Origin: Citrobacter amalonaticus
Lineage (GTDB): Bacteria; Pseudomonadota; Gammaproteobacteria; Enterobacterales; Enterobacteriaceae
Length of the DNA stretch: 64,000 nucleotides
Direction: 5' to 3'
Assembly: GCF_002918555.1 (NCBI RefSeq)
Contig: NZ_PQMB01000002.1
Coordinates: forward strand, 1,155,169-1,219,168
Both the position numbers and the translations under genes were made by a program. The notes below the pieces were generated by a model that was not told where the DNA came from, did no database searches, and saw only the letters and a program-made list of their open reading frames with translations. Positions 20,922-31,885 of the stretch are shown here, piece by piece; within the stretch, counting starts at the first letter, position 1, and the number at the start of each line of letters is the position of its first letter.

Positions 20922-21611
20922 TCAGAAGCGGGTCGAAAAACGATACCCTGTTCCACGCACCGTCTGCACCATCCGGTCGTGACCGCTGGTTTCCAGCGCT
21001 TTACGCAGGCGGCGGATATGCACATCTACCGTGCGATCCTCTACGTACACATTGGTGCCCCAGACGTGATTAAGCAACTGTTCACGGCTGTACACGCGCT
21101 CGGGGTGGGTCATAAAAAAGTGCAGGAGCTTGAATTCGGTCGGGCCCATGTCCAGCGGATTTTCGCCGGTCATCACCCGATGAGATGTCGGGTCGAGGCT
21201 CAGCCCCTGCATCTCAATCACCTCTTCAACAGCCATCGGTGAAATACGACGCATCACGGCTTTAATTCGCGCCACCAGCTCTTTGGGGGAAAATGGCTTG
21301 GTAATATAATCGTCCGCGCCCGTCTCCAGGCCGCGCACCCGGTCTTCCTCTTCCCCTCTGGCGGTAAGCATCATTACCGGAATATCCCGGGTCAACGCCT
21401 CACGCTTCAGGTGTTTAATAAATTGCAGGCCTGAACCACCGGGTAACATCCAGTCCAGCAGGATCAGATCTGGCCAGGGTTCATTGAGTTGGTTCACCGC
21501 ACTGTCATAATCTTCGGCTTCTACTGGCTGAAAGCCATTTTGCTCGAGCACGAAGCAGACCATTTCGCGAATTGGAGCTTCATCTTCTACGACCAGAATA
21601 CGTCTCGCCAT
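20922..21611 (-). CDS. phoB: Phosphate regulon response regulator PhoB
   Basis: PhoB, 229 residues from the ATG at 21611 ([17 protein letters not shown]), the E. coli length and start. The receiver domain has the acidic pair (E9, D10), the phosphorylated Asp in [11 protein letters not shown] (near 53) and Lys in DDYITKPF. The C-terminal winged-helix domain ends [14 protein letters not shown] and [13 protein letters not shown]. It activates Pho-regulon promoters, two of which (its own and phoA) are visible here. Confidence 0.98.
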   Translation of the reverse strand: MARRILVVEDEAPIREMVCFVLEQNGFQPVEAEDYDSAVNQLNEPWPDLILLDWMLPGGSGLQFIKHLKREALTRDIPVMMLTARGEEEDRVRGLETGADDYITKPFSPKELVARIKAVMRRISPMAVEEVIEMQGLSLDPTSHRVMTGENPLDMGPTEFKLLHFFMTHPERVYSREQLLNHVWGTNVYVEDRTVDVHIRRLRKALETSGHDRMVQTVRGTGYRFSTRF

Positions 21612-21660
21612 GATTTGCCCTGTTATATATAAATTGCTAGTCATCAATGCGGCGTCATTA

Positions 21661-21690
21661 TGCGTCAGATTTATGACAGATTTATGAAAA
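21661..21690 (-). promoter_or_regulatory. Pho box upstream of phoB
   Basis: On the minus strand the sequence CTGTCATAAATCTGACGC lies at 21679-21662. It fits the two 7-base repeats (CTGTCAT and CTGACGC) of the Pho box with an AT-rich 4-base spacer, and is preceded by another half-site TTTTCATAAAT. It is 50 bases before the phoB ATG, as in E. coli, and lets PhoB activate itself. Confidence 0.9.
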
Positions 21691-21764
21691 TGATAGCTGA
21701 CGTTAACCTCAGGTTGTTGATTTATGACACCACAGAAACGAGATATTACAGTTCCGGAAGGGGG

Positions 21765-21846
21765 ATATACACAAAAGTATTCAGGAGCAATGCGTCAGGG
21801 ATGAGAAGCGCTGCCAGCACAGAGGCAACTTGCAGGATGAAGCGTA
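21765..21846. repeat. Shortened ERIC-like element (first of a tandem pair)
   Basis: It has the ERIC end ATATACACAAAAGTATTCAG on the left and CAACTTGCAGGATGAAGCG on the right, but only about 80 bases in all; the classical core is missing. It abuts the next element at 21844, sharing GTATA. Confidence 0.6.
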
Positions 21847-21975
21847 TACCCGTCATATTTCAGGTTGCAGGTGCGTTGGCTTTATTACCCGGCCCATCCT
21901 GCGGGGCCGCTGCAAGCAGCGTTCAAATCTGCTCCCGGCAGATTTGTCCCGCAACTCGCATTATTTAGGGTATAT
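21844..21975. repeat. ERIC-ended element with GC-rich alternative core upstream of sbcD
   Basis: About 130 bases with ERIC-like ends (GTATACCCGTCATATTTCAG on the left and AACTCGCATTATTTAGGGTA on the right). The core GGCCCATCCTGCGGGGCCGC replaces the normal ERIC core. Relatives are at 37071, 38331 and 44915 in the opposite orientation. Its right end creates TATAAT at 21973-21978, about 32 bases before the sbcD ATG. Confidence 0.75.
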
Positions 21976-22009
21976 AATGCCCGTCACATTTTTTCGCCAT
22001 GGAACTGTT

Positions 22010-23212
22010 ATGCGCATCCTGCACACCTCTGACTGGCATCTTGGACAGAATTTTTACAGTAAAAGCCGTGCGGCGGAGCATCAGGCGTTCCTCGACTGGC
22101 TGCTGGAAACCGCACAGTCCCGGCAGGTGGATGCGATAATTGTGGCGGGCGACATTTTTGATACGGGCTCACCACCCAGCTATGCCCGCGAGCTGTATAA
22201 CCGTTTTGTGGTCAATTTACAGCAAACAGGCTGTCATCTGGTGGTGCTGGCGGGCAACCACGACTCCGTCGCCACGCTCAACGAATCCCGCGACATTCTG
22301 GCGTTTCTGAACACCACCGTGGTTGCCAGCGCAGGCCATGCGCCGCAAATTCTCCAGCGGCGCGACGGCACGCCGGGCGCGGTGCTGTGCCCTGTTCCGT
22401 TTTTACGTCCGCGTGACATCATGACCAGCCAGGCGGGACTTTCGGCCAATGAAAAACAACAGCATTTATCCGGTGCCATCACTGACTATTATCAGCAGCA
22501 ATACCTGAGCGCCTGCGCGCTGCGTGGGGAACGGAATCTACCGATTATCGCTACCGGTCACCTGACGACAGTCGGCGCCAGTAAAAGCGAGGCTGTCCGC
22601 GACATCTATATTGGAACGCTGGATGCTTTTCCGGCGCAAAATTTCCCTCCGGCCGATTACGTTGCGCTTGGACATATTCACCGGGCGCAGATTATTGGCG
22701 GCAGCGAACATATCCGCTACTGCGGCTCTCCCATTGCACTGAGCTTTGACGAGTGCGGCAAAAGTAAATGCGTTCACCTGGTCAGCTTCACCGACGGGAA
22801 GCTACAGGAAGTGGAGAGCATTACCGTTCCGGTCACCCAGCCTTTGGCGGTCCTGAAGGGCGATCTGTCGGCGATTACGCAACAGCTTGAGCAGTGGCGG
22901 AATGTTCAGCAGTCCCCCCCTGTCTGGCTGGATATTGAAATCACCACCGACGAGTATCTGCACGATATGCAGCGCAAAATTCAGGGGCTAACCGAGTCGT
23001 TGCCCGTTGAGGTCTTACTGGTGCGCCGCAGCCGCGAGCAGCGTGAGCGCATCCTGGCAAATGAGCAGCGTGAAACGCTTAGCGAGCTGAGTGTGGAAGA
23101 GGTATTTAACCGTCGTCTGGCGCTGGAAGAACTTGATGAACCGCAGCGCGAGCGGTTGAATCAGCTGTTTACCACCACGATGCACACGCTGGCCGGAGAG
23201 CACGACGCATGA
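22010..23212 (+). CDS. sbcD: SbcCD nuclease subunit SbcD
   Basis: SbcD, 400 residues, is the Mre11-type manganese nuclease of the SbcCD complex, which cuts DNA hairpins and protein-blocked ends. Phosphoesterase motifs are in order: [11 protein letters not shown] (about 5-15), [20 protein letters not shown] and LGHIHRAQ. The start at 22010 ([11 protein letters not shown]) matches E. coli; in-frame ATGs further upstream fall in repeat DNA and are rejected. Its stop overlaps the sbcC ATG by four bases. SbcCD destroys long palindromes, so the ERIC-type palindromes immediately upstream are notable neighbours. Confidence 0.97.
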   Translation: MRILHTSDWHLGQNFYSKSRAAEHQAFLDWLLETAQSRQVDAIIVAGDIFDTGSPPSYARELYNRFVVNLQQTGCHLVVLAGNHDSVATLNESRDILAFLNTTVVASAGHAPQILQRRDGTPGAVLCPVPFLRPRDIMTSQAGLSANEKQQHLSGAITDYYQQQYLSACALRGERNLPIIATGHLTTVGASKSEAVRDIYIGTLDAFPAQNFPPADYVALGHIHRAQIIGGSEHIRYCGSPIALSFDECGKSKCVHLVSFTDGKLQEVESITVPVTQPLAVLKGDLSAITQQLEQWRNVQQSPPVWLDIEITTDEYLHDMQRKIQGLTESLPVEVLLVRRSREQRERILANEQRETLSELSVEEVFNRRLALEELDEPQRERLNQLFTTTMHTLAGEHDA

Positions 23213-26200
23213 AAATTCTCAGCCTGCGCCTGAAAAACCTGAACTCCCTGAAAGGGGAATGGAAGGTCGATTTTACGGCAGAACCTTTCGCCAGCAACGG
23301 TCTGTTTGCTATCACCGGCCCAACGGGTGCCGGGAAAACGACTCTGCTCGACGCTATCTGCCTCGCGCTGTATCACGAAACACCACGTCTGAGCACCGTT
23401 TCGCAATCACAGAACGATCTCATGACCCGCGACACCGCAGAGTGTCTGGCGGAAGTCGAGTTTGAAGTCAAAGGCGAAGCGTATCGCGCTTTCTGGAGCC
23501 AGAACCGGGCCCGCAATCAGCCAGACGGTAATCTACAGGCTCCGCGCGTGGAGCTGGCGCGCTGCGCCGACGGGAAAATCCTCGCGGATAAGGTGAAAGA
23601 TAAGCTTGAGATGACGGCGTCACTCACCGGGCTGGATTACGGACGCTTTACCCGCTCTATGCTGCTGTCGCAGGGGCAGTTCGCCGCCTTCCTGAACGCC
23701 AAACCCAAAGAGCGCGCTGAACTGCTGGAGGAGTTGACCGGCACGGAGATCTACGGGCAAATCTCGGCGAGGGTATTTGAACAACATAAGAGCGCCCGAA
23801 GCGAACTGGAGAAACTGCAGGCACAGGCCAGCGGCGTGGCGCTGTTGGCCCCGGAGCAGCAGCAGACACTCACTGAAAGTTTGCAGGCGCTCACTGACGA
23901 AGAAAAACATCTGCTCACCCGGCAACAGCAGCAGCAACAGTACCTTAGCTGGCTTACCCGGCAGACTGAGCTCCAGACGGAAGCCAGCCGCCGCCAGCAG
24001 GCGCAGCAGGTCGCGCTGACAGAACAGGAGAAAGCGCAGCCCCAGCTGGCAGCGCTGGCGCTGGCACAACCCGCCAGACAGCTACGTCCATACTGGGAAC
24101 GTATTCAGGAGCAATCCACTGCCATTACCCGCATTCACCAGCAGATTGAGGAAGTGAATGCTCGCTTACAAAGTGCGTTAACGCAGCGCGACAGCATTCG
24201 TCGCCGCGCGGAACAGCAGTCCGGCATGTTGCAGAACAATACCAGGACGCTGACCGACTGGCTTACCGAACACGATCGCTTCCGCTTGTGGAGCAGCGAG
24301 CTGGCCGGATGGCGCGCATTATTTGCTCAGCAGGCCAGTGACAAAGCGCAGTGGCTTAAATGGCAGCAACAGTTGGCGAACGATATCCACAAGCGGGATA
24401 CTCTGCCTTCCCCCTCGCTCAATCTCTCACCGGAGGAGGTCGCAACGGCACTGGCACAGCACGCTGAACAACGTCCACTCCGGCAAAAGCTCAGCGCACT
24501 CCACGGGCAAATTGCGCCGAAGCAAAAGCGGCTGGCGCAGCTGCAGGCCGCCATTGCTCACAGCAAGCAAGAACAGGCGCAGCGTCAGACGGCACTGGAT
24601 GAGAAACGGCTGCGCTATAAAGAAAAAAATCAGCAGCTTCTTGATGTAAAAACGATTTGCGAGCAGGAAGAGCGGATTAAAAATCTGGAAAGCCAGCGCG
24701 CGCAACTCCAGCCCGGTCAGCCCTGTCCGCTCTGCGGTTCGACCCAACATCCTGCGGTCGCGGCTTACCAGGCACTCGAGCCCGGAGTAAATCAGGCCCG
24801 ACGCGATGCGCTGGAAAAAGAGGTCAAAACGCTGGCGGAGGAAGGAGCAACCCTGCGCGGACAGCTGGAGACGCTCACCCGGCAGCTTCAGCGCGAAGAG
24901 AGCGAGGCGCAGAGCCTTATTGCTGAGGAGCAAGCGCTAACTCAGGCGTGGCAAACGGTGACTGCCAGCCTGAACATGACGTTACAGCCACAGGACGATA
25001 TCCAGCCGTGGCTCGTTGCTCAGGAAGAGCACGAACAGCAGCTGTATCTGCTTAATCAACGTCACGATCTCCAGGCGCAAATTACCGCCGTGCAGCAACA
25101 GGTGGAGCAGTTTCGACAGCAGATCGAGCAGCGCCAGAATAGTCTGTCAGACGGGCTGACGCGTTTTACGTTATCGCTTCCACCGGAAGGAGAAGAAGAA
25201 GCCTGGCTCAGCGCACGAGCCGCTGACGCGCAGACCTGGCAGGATCGTCAGGCGGAACTCGCTGGATTACAGACCCGCATAGCGCAGCTTGCGCCGCTGC
25301 TGGAAACGCTGCCTGTGGCAAATTCCACCGGGGAGAGCGCCGGGAATACTCCACTGGAAAACTGGCGCCAGGTGCATGATGAGTGCCTGTCGTTACAGAG
25401 CCAACGGCAGACGTTGCAGCAGCAAGGGGTGCAGGAGAAAGCTCGTGCCGCAGAGATGCAGGCACAGTTTGATACGGCCCTTCAGGCCAGCGTATTTGCC
25501 GATCGGGATGCGTTTCTCGCTGCGCTACTGGATGACGCCGCCGTCACCCGACTCGAACAGCTGAAACAGTCGCTGGAAAACCAGCTACAGCAGGCGCAAG
25601 CGCTCGCGTCACAATCCGCACAGGCGCTGGCTGCGCATCAGCAACAGCCGCCAGCAGGTCTGGATCTCACGCTGACGATAGAACAGCTCCAGCAAAACGT
25701 CGTGCAACTTAACGCAGAGCTGCGTGACAACACCACCCGTCAGGGGGAGATTCGCCAGCAGTTGAAACAGGATGCGGACAATCGTCAGCGGCAGCAGGCG
25801 CTGATGCAGGAGATAGAAAAAGCGGCGCAGCAGGTTGAAGACTGGGGTTATCTGAACGCACTGATCGGTTCAAAAGAGGGTGATAAGTTTCGGAAATTCG
25901 CTCAAGGATTAACGCTGGATAACCTGGTCTGGCTGGCAAACAACCAGCTAACGCGCCTGCACGGTCGCTATCTGTTGCAGCGTAAAGCCAGCGAAGCGCT
26001 GGAGCTGGAGGTGGTTGACACCTGGCAGGCCGACGCCGTGCGCGACACCCGTACCCTTTCGGGCGGCGAGAGTTTCCTGGTCAGTCTGGCGCTGGCGCTG
26101 GCGTTGTCGGATCTGGTCAGCCACAAAACGCGGATTGACTCCCTGTTCCTGGATGAAGGCTTTGGCACGCTGGACAGCGAAACGCTGGATACCGCGCTGG

Positions 26201-26352
26201 ATGCCCTGGATACGCTGAATGCGAGCGGGAAAACCATCGGCGTGATAAGCCACGTCGAAGCGATGAAAGAACGCATTCCGGTACAAATCAAAGTAAAGAA
26301 AATCAACGGGCTGGGGTACAGCAAGCTGGACCGGATGTTTGGGGTGGAATAG
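23209..26352 (+). CDS. sbcC: SbcCD nuclease subunit SbcC
   Basis: SbcC, 1047 residues (E. coli 1048), is the Rad50-like ATPase of SbcCD. The Walker A motif [14 protein letters not shown] is near residue 38. Long Gln-rich coiled coils flank a zinc hook CPLCGS near residue 505. The C-terminal lobe carries [20 protein letters not shown] (signature), [11 protein letters not shown] (Walker B and D-loop) and the switch His in [11 protein letters not shown]. Translation is coupled to sbcD. Confidence 0.97.
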   Translation: MKILSLRLKNLNSLKGEWKVDFTAEPFASNGLFAITGPTGAGKTTLLDAICLALYHETPRLSTVSQSQNDLMTRDTAECLAEVEFEVKGEAYRAFWSQNRARNQPDGNLQAPRVELARCADGKILADKVKDKLEMTASLTGLDYGRFTRSMLLSQGQFAAFLNAKPKERAELLEELTGTEIYGQISARVFEQHKSARSELEKLQAQASGVALLAPEQQQTLTESLQALTDEEKHLLTRQQQQQQYLSWLTRQTELQTEASRRQQAQQVALTEQEKAQPQLAALALAQPARQLRPYWERIQEQSTAITRIHQQIEEVNARLQSALTQRDSIRRRAEQQSGMLQNNTRTLTDWLTEHDRFRLWSSELAGWRALFAQQASDKAQWLKWQQQLANDIHKRDTLPSPSLNLSPEEVATALAQHAEQRPLRQKLSALHGQIAPKQKRLAQLQAAIAHSKQEQAQRQTALDEKRLRYKEKNQQLLDVKTICEQEERIKNLESQRAQLQPGQPCPLCGSTQHPAVAAYQALEPGVNQARRDALEKEVKTLAEEGATLRGQLETLTRQLQREESEAQSLIAEEQALTQAWQTVTASLNMTLQPQDDIQPWLVAQEEHEQQLYLLNQRHDLQAQITAVQQQVEQFRQQIEQRQNSLSDGLTRFTLSLPPEGEEEAWLSARAADAQTWQDRQAELAGLQTRIAQLAPLLETLPVANSTGESAGNTPLENWRQVHDECLSLQSQRQTLQQQGVQEKARAAEMQAQFDTALQASVFADRDAFLAALLDDAAVTRLEQLKQSLENQLQQAQALASQSAQALAAHQQQPPAGLDLTLTIEQLQQNVVQLNAELRDNTTRQGEIRQQLKQDADNRQRQQALMQEIEKAAQQVEDWGYLNALIGSKEGDKFRKFAQGLTLDNLVWLANNQLTRLHGRYLLQRKASEALELEVVDTWQADAVRDTRTLSGGESFLVSLALALALSDLVSHKTRIDSLFLDEGFGTLDSETLDTALDALDTLNASGKTIGVISHVEAMKERIPVQIKVKKINGLGYSKLDRMFGVE

Positions 26353-26395
26353 CTGCCATGCCGGACGGTAGTTACGCCTTACCTGGCTTACAGTC
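26353..26395. repeat. Single REP-like unit after sbcC
   Basis: ATGCCGGACGGTAGTTACGC followed by CTTACCTGGCTTACAG resembles one degenerate palindromic unit at the end of the sbcDC transcript. Confidence 0.5.
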
Positions 26396-26532
26396 ACATA
26401 GCACGATCGTCAATACTCTAAGACGGATATGAAATGGCGTTATGCCTGACTTACCCGCAAGCTATGCCTCTTCTGGCAGCGAAAATTCGCCGCCATAGCG
26501 CTGAATAAGCGCTTTTATTTTTGGCAGGTGGT

Positions 26533-27684
26533 ATGAAAAAAATCATTTTCTCTCTGGCTCTGGGAACCTTTGGCCTGGGCATGGCCGAGTTCGGCATTAT
26601 GGGCGTGTTGACGGAGCTGGCGCACGACGTTGAGATTTCGATTCCTGCCGCTGGGCATATGATCTCGTTTTACGCCTTCGGCGTGGTGCTGGGCGCGCCC
26701 ATTATTGCGGTCTTCTCCAGCCGATTTTCCCTCAAGCATATCCTGTTGTTTCTGGTGACGCTTTGCGTCATCGGCAACGCAATTTTCATGCTCTCTTCGT
26801 CATATAAGATGCTGGCGGTTGGCAGGCTGGTTTCTGGTTTTCCCCACGGGGCTTTCTTTGGCGTGGGCGCGATTATCTTGTCAAAACTCGCCCGTCCGGG
26901 AAAAGTAACTGCTGCCGTGGCTGGAATGATCTCTGGAATGACTGTCGCCAACCTGGTAGGCATTCCGACAGGGACTTTCCTGAGCCACGAATTCAGTTGG
27001 CGTTATACCTTCCTGCTGATTGCAGTTTTCAACATCGCGGTGATTATGTCGATTGCCTTCTGGGTACCCAACATCAGCGATGATGCCAAAGGTCAGCTGC
27101 GCGAGCAGTTTCACTTTCTGAAAAGCCCTGCGCCGTGGCTGATTTTTGCTGCTACCATGTTTGGCAACGCGGGCGTCTTCGCCTGGTTTAGCTATATCAA
27201 GCCATATATGATGTACATTTCCGGATTCACTGAAACGACCATGACCTTCATTATGATGCTGGTCGGTTTGGGGATGGTGCTGGGCAATCTGCTCAGTGGT
27301 CGGCTATCCGGAAAGTTCACCCCTCTTCGCATTGCGGTAGTCACGAATTTTGTGATTGTACTTTCTCTGGTGCTGCTCTTCTTGTTCGGCGGCATAAAAG
27401 CGACATCACTGACCTTCGCCTTTATCTGCTGCGCCGGGCTATTTGCCCTTTCAGCACCCTTACAGATCATGCTGTTGCAAAACGCCCAAGGCGGCGAATT
27501 GCTGGGGGCTGCCGGTGGGCAAATCGCCTTTAACCTGGGCAGCGCTATCGGCGCATATTGTGGTGGGATGATGCTGACGCTGGGCTTTGCTTATAATTAT
27601 GTGGCGCTTCCCGCCGCCCTGCTGTCGTTTTCCGCGATGTCATCGCTGCTGCTATATGGACGTCTTTTGCCGGATAAACGATAG
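26533..27684 (+). CDS. araJ: MFS transporter AraJ
   Basis: AraJ, 383 residues, is a 12-helix major-facilitator permease of the drug/sugar efflux class. In E. coli it is arabinose-induced but not needed for arabinose use. The start at 26533 (MKKIIFSLALGTFGLGMAEFG) has GGCAGGTGG upstream. The E. coli protein ends GRYKRQQAADTPVLAKPLG at 394 residues. Here the sequence diverges after LLLYGR to LLPDKR, because the REP hairpin at 27668-27696 supplies the last codons and the stop. No AraC site was identified upstream. Confidence 0.93.
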   Translation: MKKIIFSLALGTFGLGMAEFGIMGVLTELAHDVEISIPAAGHMISFYAFGVVLGAPIIAVFSSRFSLKHILLFLVTLCVIGNAIFMLSSSYKMLAVGRLVSGFPHGAFFGVGAIILSKLARPGKVTAAVAGMISGMTVANLVGIPTGTFLSHEFSWRYTFLLIAVFNIAVIMSIAFWVPNISDDAKGQLREQFHFLKSPAPWLIFAATMFGNAGVFAWFSYIKPYMMYISGFTETTMTFIMMLVGLGMVLGNLLSGRLSGKFTPLRIAVVTNFVIVLSLVLLFLFGGIKATSLTFAFICCAGLFALSAPLQIMLLQNAQGGELLGAAGGQIAFNLGSAIGAYCGGMMLTLGFAYNYVALPAALLSFSAMSSLLLYGRLLPDKR

Positions 27685-27696
27685 CGCCATCCGGCA
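27668..27696. repeat. REP hairpin containing the araJ stop codon
   Basis: TGCCGGATAAACGATAGCGC followed by CATCCGGCA forms a single palindromic unit followed by AAAAATTTATTT. The araJ TAG (27682-27684) lies in the loop. It may also act as the terminator between araJ and the convergent mak. Confidence 0.8.
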
Positions 27697-27705
27697 AAAA
27701 TTTAT

Positions 27706-28614
27706 TTACTCCTGCGGCCACAGCCATGCGGCGCCGCGTACCCCGCTCGAATCACCATGCCGCGCCTTACGCACCGGCGTTTCACATTCGCCGCCGAAGA
27801 CAAACTGATCGATCAGCGGCGGCACCGTCTTATATAACCGATCGATATTGCTCATCCCGCCGCCCAGCACAATCACATCCGGGTCGAGAATATTCACTAC
27901 GTGGGCGAGCGATTTCGCCAGGCGCAGCTCGTAGCGGTTAAGCGCCAGTTCCGCCAGCGGATCCTGTTCCTCAACCAGACGCATAATTTCACTGCCTTTC
28001 AGCGGATTTCCGCTCAGACGATGATAATCAATGGCAAAACCGGTGCCCGAGATAAACGTCTCAATACACCCCTGCTTCCCGCAGTAGCAGGGCACTTCCT
28101 CGCGGTAGCGCAGCTCATCTTCATCCATCCACGGCAACGGGTTATGCCCCCATTCACCTGCCGTGCCGTTGCCGCCAATATGTGCCCGACCGTGCAACGC
28201 TACGCCAGCCCCGCACCCTGTACCGATAATCACGGCAAACACCGTTTGCGCCCCGGCCGCAGCGCCATCCACCGCTTCGGATACCGCCAGGCAGTTAGCG
28301 TCGTTTGCCAGCCGCACTTCCCGCTTCAGACGCGCACTCAGATCCTTATCGAACGGCTGACCGTTAAGCCAGGTGGAATTGGCGTTTTTCACCACTCCGG
28401 TGTACGGCGAGATGGAACCGGGGATCCCTGTGCCAACCGTCCCTGTCTGCCCGGTCGCCTGTTCTGCCATCCCGACCAGCGTCGCAATGGTCTCAATGGT
28501 TTGTTGATAATCGTCGCGCGGCGTAGGCAAGCGATGGCGAAATAACTGTTCCCCCGCATCGCCGAGCGCAATGACCTCCGTTTTCGTGCCGCCTAAATCA
28601 ATACCTATACGCAC
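27706..28614 (-). CDS. mak: Fructokinase Mak (ROK family)
   Basis: Mak, 302 residues, phosphorylates fructose (and weakly other hexoses) with ATP. The ROK features are the phosphate-binding start [26 protein letters not shown], the [10 protein letters not shown] region and the zinc site [15 protein letters not shown]. The start is a GTG at 28614 with GAGGAG upstream, as in E. coli. In-frame ATGs further up run into the rdgC control region. It converges on araJ and is divergent from rdgC. Confidence 0.95.
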   Translation of the reverse strand: MRIGIDLGGTKTEVIALGDAGEQLFRHRLPTPRDDYQQTIETIATLVGMAEQATGQTGTVGTGIPGSISPYTGVVKNANSTWLNGQPFDKDLSARLKREVRLANDANCLAVSEAVDGAAAGAQTVFAVIIGTGCGAGVALHGRAHIGGNGTAGEWGHNPLPWMDEDELRYREEVPCYCGKQGCIETFISGTGFAIDYHRLSGNPLKGSEIMRLVEEQDPLAELALNRYELRLAKSLAHVVNILDPDVIVLGGGMSNIDRLYKTVPPLIDQFVFGGECETPVRKARHGDSSGVRGAAWLWPQE

Positions 28615-28705
28615 TGTTTGCTCCTCTTCCCGATTAACAATGCAAGCATAGCGACAATTCGCTATCATGCCCGCTGGATTTAACGACAACGCCGTGGAAA
28701 TTATC

Positions 28706-29617
28706 ATGCTGTGGTTCAAAAATTTAATGGTTTACCGTCTTAGCCGCGATATTTCATTGCGCGCCGAGGAGATGGAAAAACAGCTGGCCTCGATGACGTT
28801 TACCCCTTGCGGTAGCCAGGATATGGCCAAAATGGGCTGGGTACCGCCAATGGGATCGCACAGCGATGCATTGACGCACACTAACAACGGCCAAATTATT
28901 ATTTGCGCGCGTAAAGAAGAGAAGATCCTGCCATCACCGGTGATCAAACAGGCGCTGGAAGCGAAAATCGCCAAACTGGAAGCCGAGCAGGCGCGCAAGC
29001 TGAAGAAGACGGAAAAAGATTCGCTAAAAGATGAAGTGCTGCATTCGCTGCTGCCGCGTGCGTTCAGTCGTTTCAGCCAGACGATGATGTGGATCGACAC
29101 CGTTAATGGTTTGATCATGGTTGATTGCGCCAGTGCGAAAAAAGCGGAAGATACGCTGGCGTTGTTGCGTAAAAGCCTGGGCTCACTGCCGGTTGTACCG
29201 CTGGCACTGGAAAATCCGATCGAGCTGACGCTTACCGAATGGGTACGCTCCGGCAGCGTCGCACAGGGTTTCCAGTTGCTGGACGAAGCCGAACTGAAAG
29301 CCATGCTCGAAGATGGCGGCGTGATCCGCGCGAAGAAACAGGATTTAGTGAGCGATGAGATTGCCGTTCATATTGAAGCCGGGAAAGTCGTAACCAAACT
29401 GGCTCTCGACTGGCAGCAACGGATCCAGTTTATGCTCTGTGAGGACGGTTCGCTTAAACGTCTGAAGTTCAGCGATGAACTACGCGATCAAAACGAAGAT
29501 ATCGATCGGGATGATTATGCCCAACGTTTTGACGCTGACTTTATCCTGATGACCGGTGAACTGGCGGCGTTAATTCAAAACCTGGTAGAAGGTCTGGGCG
29601 GCGAAGCGCAACGCTGA
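28706..29617 (+). CDS. rdgC: Recombination-associated protein RdgC
   Basis: RdgC, 303 residues, is a nucleoid-associated ring protein that binds double-stranded DNA without sequence preference and restrains RecA. It matches E. coli end to end (start [18 protein letters not shown], end [11 protein letters not shown]). The ATG at 28706 is chosen for this match; an ATG at 28667 would add residues unlike the family. Confidence 0.97.
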   Translation: MLWFKNLMVYRLSRDISLRAEEMEKQLASMTFTPCGSQDMAKMGWVPPMGSHSDALTHTNNGQIIICARKEEKILPSPVIKQALEAKIAKLEAEQARKLKKTEKDSLKDEVLHSLLPRAFSRFSQTMMWIDTVNGLIMVDCASAKKAEDTLALLRKSLGSLPVVPLALENPIELTLTEWVRSGSVAQGFQLLDEAELKAMLEDGGVIRAKKQDLVSDEIAVHIEAGKVVTKLALDWQQRIQFMLCEDGSLKRLKFSDELRDQNEDIDRDDYAQRFDADFILMTGELAALIQNLVEGLGGEAQR

Positions 29618-29623
29618 TGGCAC

Positions 29624-29646
29624 TCCCTCTCCACCGTGGAGAGGGA
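29624..29646. terminator. Hairpin between convergent rdgC and ppnP
   Basis: A perfect 10-base-pair stem TCCCTCTCCA/TGGAGAGGGA with loop CCG starts seven bases after the rdgC stop. There is no T-run on either side, so it may be a 3' mRNA end stabiliser as much as a terminator. Confidence 0.6.
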
Positions 29647-29653
29647 AACCGCA

Positions 29654-29998
<345 letters not shown>

Positions 29999-30008
29999 TC
30001 ACGCAAAA

Positions 30009-30686
30009 TTAAATCAGTAACTCTGAAGCCAGCCTCGCAATTAACACATTCGAGAGCAACACCGGCACATCTAAGTTTTTTTGCAACAAATCGCGATGAC
30101 GCTGATTAAACCCCAGACAATCCAGCATGATGACGTCCGCCCCTTGCTCCAGTAACGCTTTCCCGGCGTCAATGAGCTTCTGAGAAGAGTCATGGACAGG
30201 ATTAGCCAGAGAAAACACCGGCGGCGTTTGCAATACCTGCCATTTCCTGGTCTGAGCCGCCAGCAGTTCGGCCACAGGCACAATCACCCCAACCTGATGA
30301 CCATCTACGATGGAGGCGACCAGCGGCGGGATGATACGTAAGGGTTCCAGCAAAATACTGTTTCGCGCAGTCATGCTGTTAATGTTGGCGGTACTCATCA
30401 ACAAAATGACGTCATAGCCTTGATTATCAAGCACCTCTACAACATTTTGCAGATCACGTTCGACCTTCTGACGAGAAACATGAGCCAGTTGATTATCACT
30501 GAGCAATGTCAGCAGCGGCTCTTCGCCCTCTGAAACCGCATATTCTGCCATCACCTCTTCGCGACTCATCTTCCCCAGCAGGCTGTGATGGGTAATGTGT
30601 TGTTCGTCAATGTACTCCGTTAAGAGCGGTAATACCTCGCTCATGGGTACAATGCCAATCGTGAGGATAGCCAACGACGCACTCAT
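30009..30686 (-). CDS. aroM: AroM family protein
   Basis: AroM, 225 residues, is a protein of unknown activity in the aroL-yaiA-aroM TyrR-regulated operon. It belongs to the Asp/Glu/hydantoin racemase-like fold family by appearance: two similar halves with [13 protein letters not shown] and [17 protein letters not shown] carrying a Cys. The start at 30686 ([15 protein letters not shown]) matches E. coli. Confidence 0.93.
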   Translation of the reverse strand: MSASLAILTIGIVPMSEVLPLLTEYIDEQHITHHSLLGKMSREEVMAEYAVSEGEEPLLTLLSDNQLAHVSRQKVERDLQNVVEVLDNQGYDVILLMSTANINSMTARNSILLEPLRIIPPLVASIVDGHQVGVIVPVAELLAAQTRKWQVLQTPPVFSLANPVHDSSQKLIDAGKALLEQGADVIMLDCLGFNQRHRDLLQKNLDVPVLLSNVLIARLASELLI

Positions 30687-30941
30687 TTTATTCACCTTTT
30701 TTTGCTTCGTCGTTCATTCCCGGACAAATGCCCGTGGGCCACTGCTGCTACGTTTTATGAAATTAATGCCACAAAGCGTAGCAGCAGATGGACAACACAT
30801 AATGTAAAGATTCCAAAAAGTTCCAGTAGTGAGTTGTTATCGTTTAACTTTCGTGTTGAGTGAAAAACATCAATGATTAAAAAATGTGATACAGGCACGC
30901 TACAGCGATACTCAGATTCCTTTCTGAGTGGCATTTAACGA
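30687..30941. other. Intergenic region between yaiA and aroM
   Basis: A 255-base gap inside the aroL-yaiA-aroM unit. It holds an AT-rich stretch near 30840-30890 and no gene that I can support; a short inverted sequence CTACGTTTTATG...CAAAGCGTAG lies near 30748-30783. It could contain a processing hairpin or a second promoter for aroM. Confidence 0.4.
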
Positions 30942-31145
<204 letters not shown>

Positions 31146-31159
31146 TTACTGAATGAACG

Positions 31160-31705
31160 TTAAGTATAGACGCCACCCTGTTTACGCCGCGCGGTCTGCG
31201 CCAACGCGGTACGAATTTCAGATACGACCTGGGCAGGTTGATTCGTCGCATCAATAATAAAGTGCGCCGCTTCGCGATACAGAATATCGCGCTGTTCAAG
31301 GACTTCCTGGACCTCTTCGCTCAACGGTTTTCCTGTTAAGGTTGGGCGCAATTCCTCTTCCGGAGAAGCCTCCAGACGATTAACCAGTACCGACACTGGC
31401 GCACAGAGATAAATGACAATCCCGTTACTACGCATATAGTGGCGATTGTATTCCGTAAGAATAATACCGCCTCCCGTTGCCACGACCGTTGACGGCGCGG
31501 TAACCGCCTCCAGCGCTGCGGTCTCCCTGGCGCGAAACCCGGTCCAGCCTTCCCGCTCAACGATATCAGCCACGGTCTTATGCATCTGCGATTGCAGCCA
31601 TTGGTCGGTATCGATAAAACGGAAATCAACCGCCTCAGCAAGCACCAGTCCGACCGTTGTCTTACCACAGCCCCGTGGGCCAACAAGAAAAAGCGGTTGC
31701 GTCAT
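31160..31705 (-). CDS. aroL: Shikimate kinase II
   Basis: AroL, 181 residues, phosphorylates shikimate in the common aromatic pathway. It has Walker [12 protein letters not shown] (about 9-19), the shikimate-binding Asp/Arg/Arg pattern ([31 protein letters not shown]) and the glycine strip ATGGGIIL. The E. coli enzyme has 174 residues; here the C-terminus is extended and reads [10 protein letters not shown]. It heads the aroL-yaiA-aroM operon under TrpR and TyrR sites upstream. Confidence 0.96.
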   Translation of the reverse strand: MTQPLFLVGPRGCGKTTVGLVLAEAVDFRFIDTDQWLQSQMHKTVADIVEREGWTGFRARETAALEAVTAPSTVVATGGGIILTEYNRHYMRSNGIVIYLCAPVSVLVNRLEASPEEELRPTLTGKPLSEEVQEVLEQRDILYREAAHFIIDATNQPAQVVSEIRTALAQTARRKQGGVYT

Positions 31706-31773
31706 AGTGGGAGTTCCCTGGGAATCGCAATAGTGCGGATTCTGCTGTCATTAAAGTCTTTATCATACCACCA

Positions 31774-31782
31774 AACTAGTAC
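31774..31782 (-). promoter_or_regulatory. TrpR operator upstream of aroL
   Basis: AACTAGTAC on the plus strand (GTACTAGTT on the minus) is an exact operator half-site for the Trp repressor; the other half is degenerate. It is 70 bases before aroL, as in E. coli where aroL is controlled by TrpR together with TyrR. Confidence 0.7.
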
Positions 31783-31791
31783 AACGTTAAG

Positions 31792-31809
31792 TGTAACGAA
31801 AAAGTTCCA
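31792..31809. promoter_or_regulatory. TyrR box (proximal) upstream of aroL
   Basis: TGTAACGAAAAAGTTCCA fits the TyrR box TGTAAA-N6-TTTACA frame, with the invariant TG and CA at the ends and a 14-base separation. It lies just upstream of the TrpR half-site. Confidence 0.6.
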
Positions 31810-31866
31810 ACCGAAGTAACAACTTCAATATATCCTTACTATAACAAGAAATCACAGAGATAAAAG

Positions 31867-31884
31867 TGTAAAAAATAAATTACA
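31867..31884. promoter_or_regulatory. TyrR box (distal) upstream of aroL
   Basis: TGTAAAAAATAAATTACA matches the TyrR box with one deviation (ATTACA for TTTACA). It is about 165 bases before aroL and two bases from the yaiI stop. A distant upstream box is known at E. coli aroL. Confidence 0.65.
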
Positions 31885-31885
31885 T

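Noticed and set aside
21830-22009. Upstream extension of sbcD by 60 residues
   Set aside because: The extension is translated repeat DNA; SbcD homologues begin at [11 protein letters not shown].
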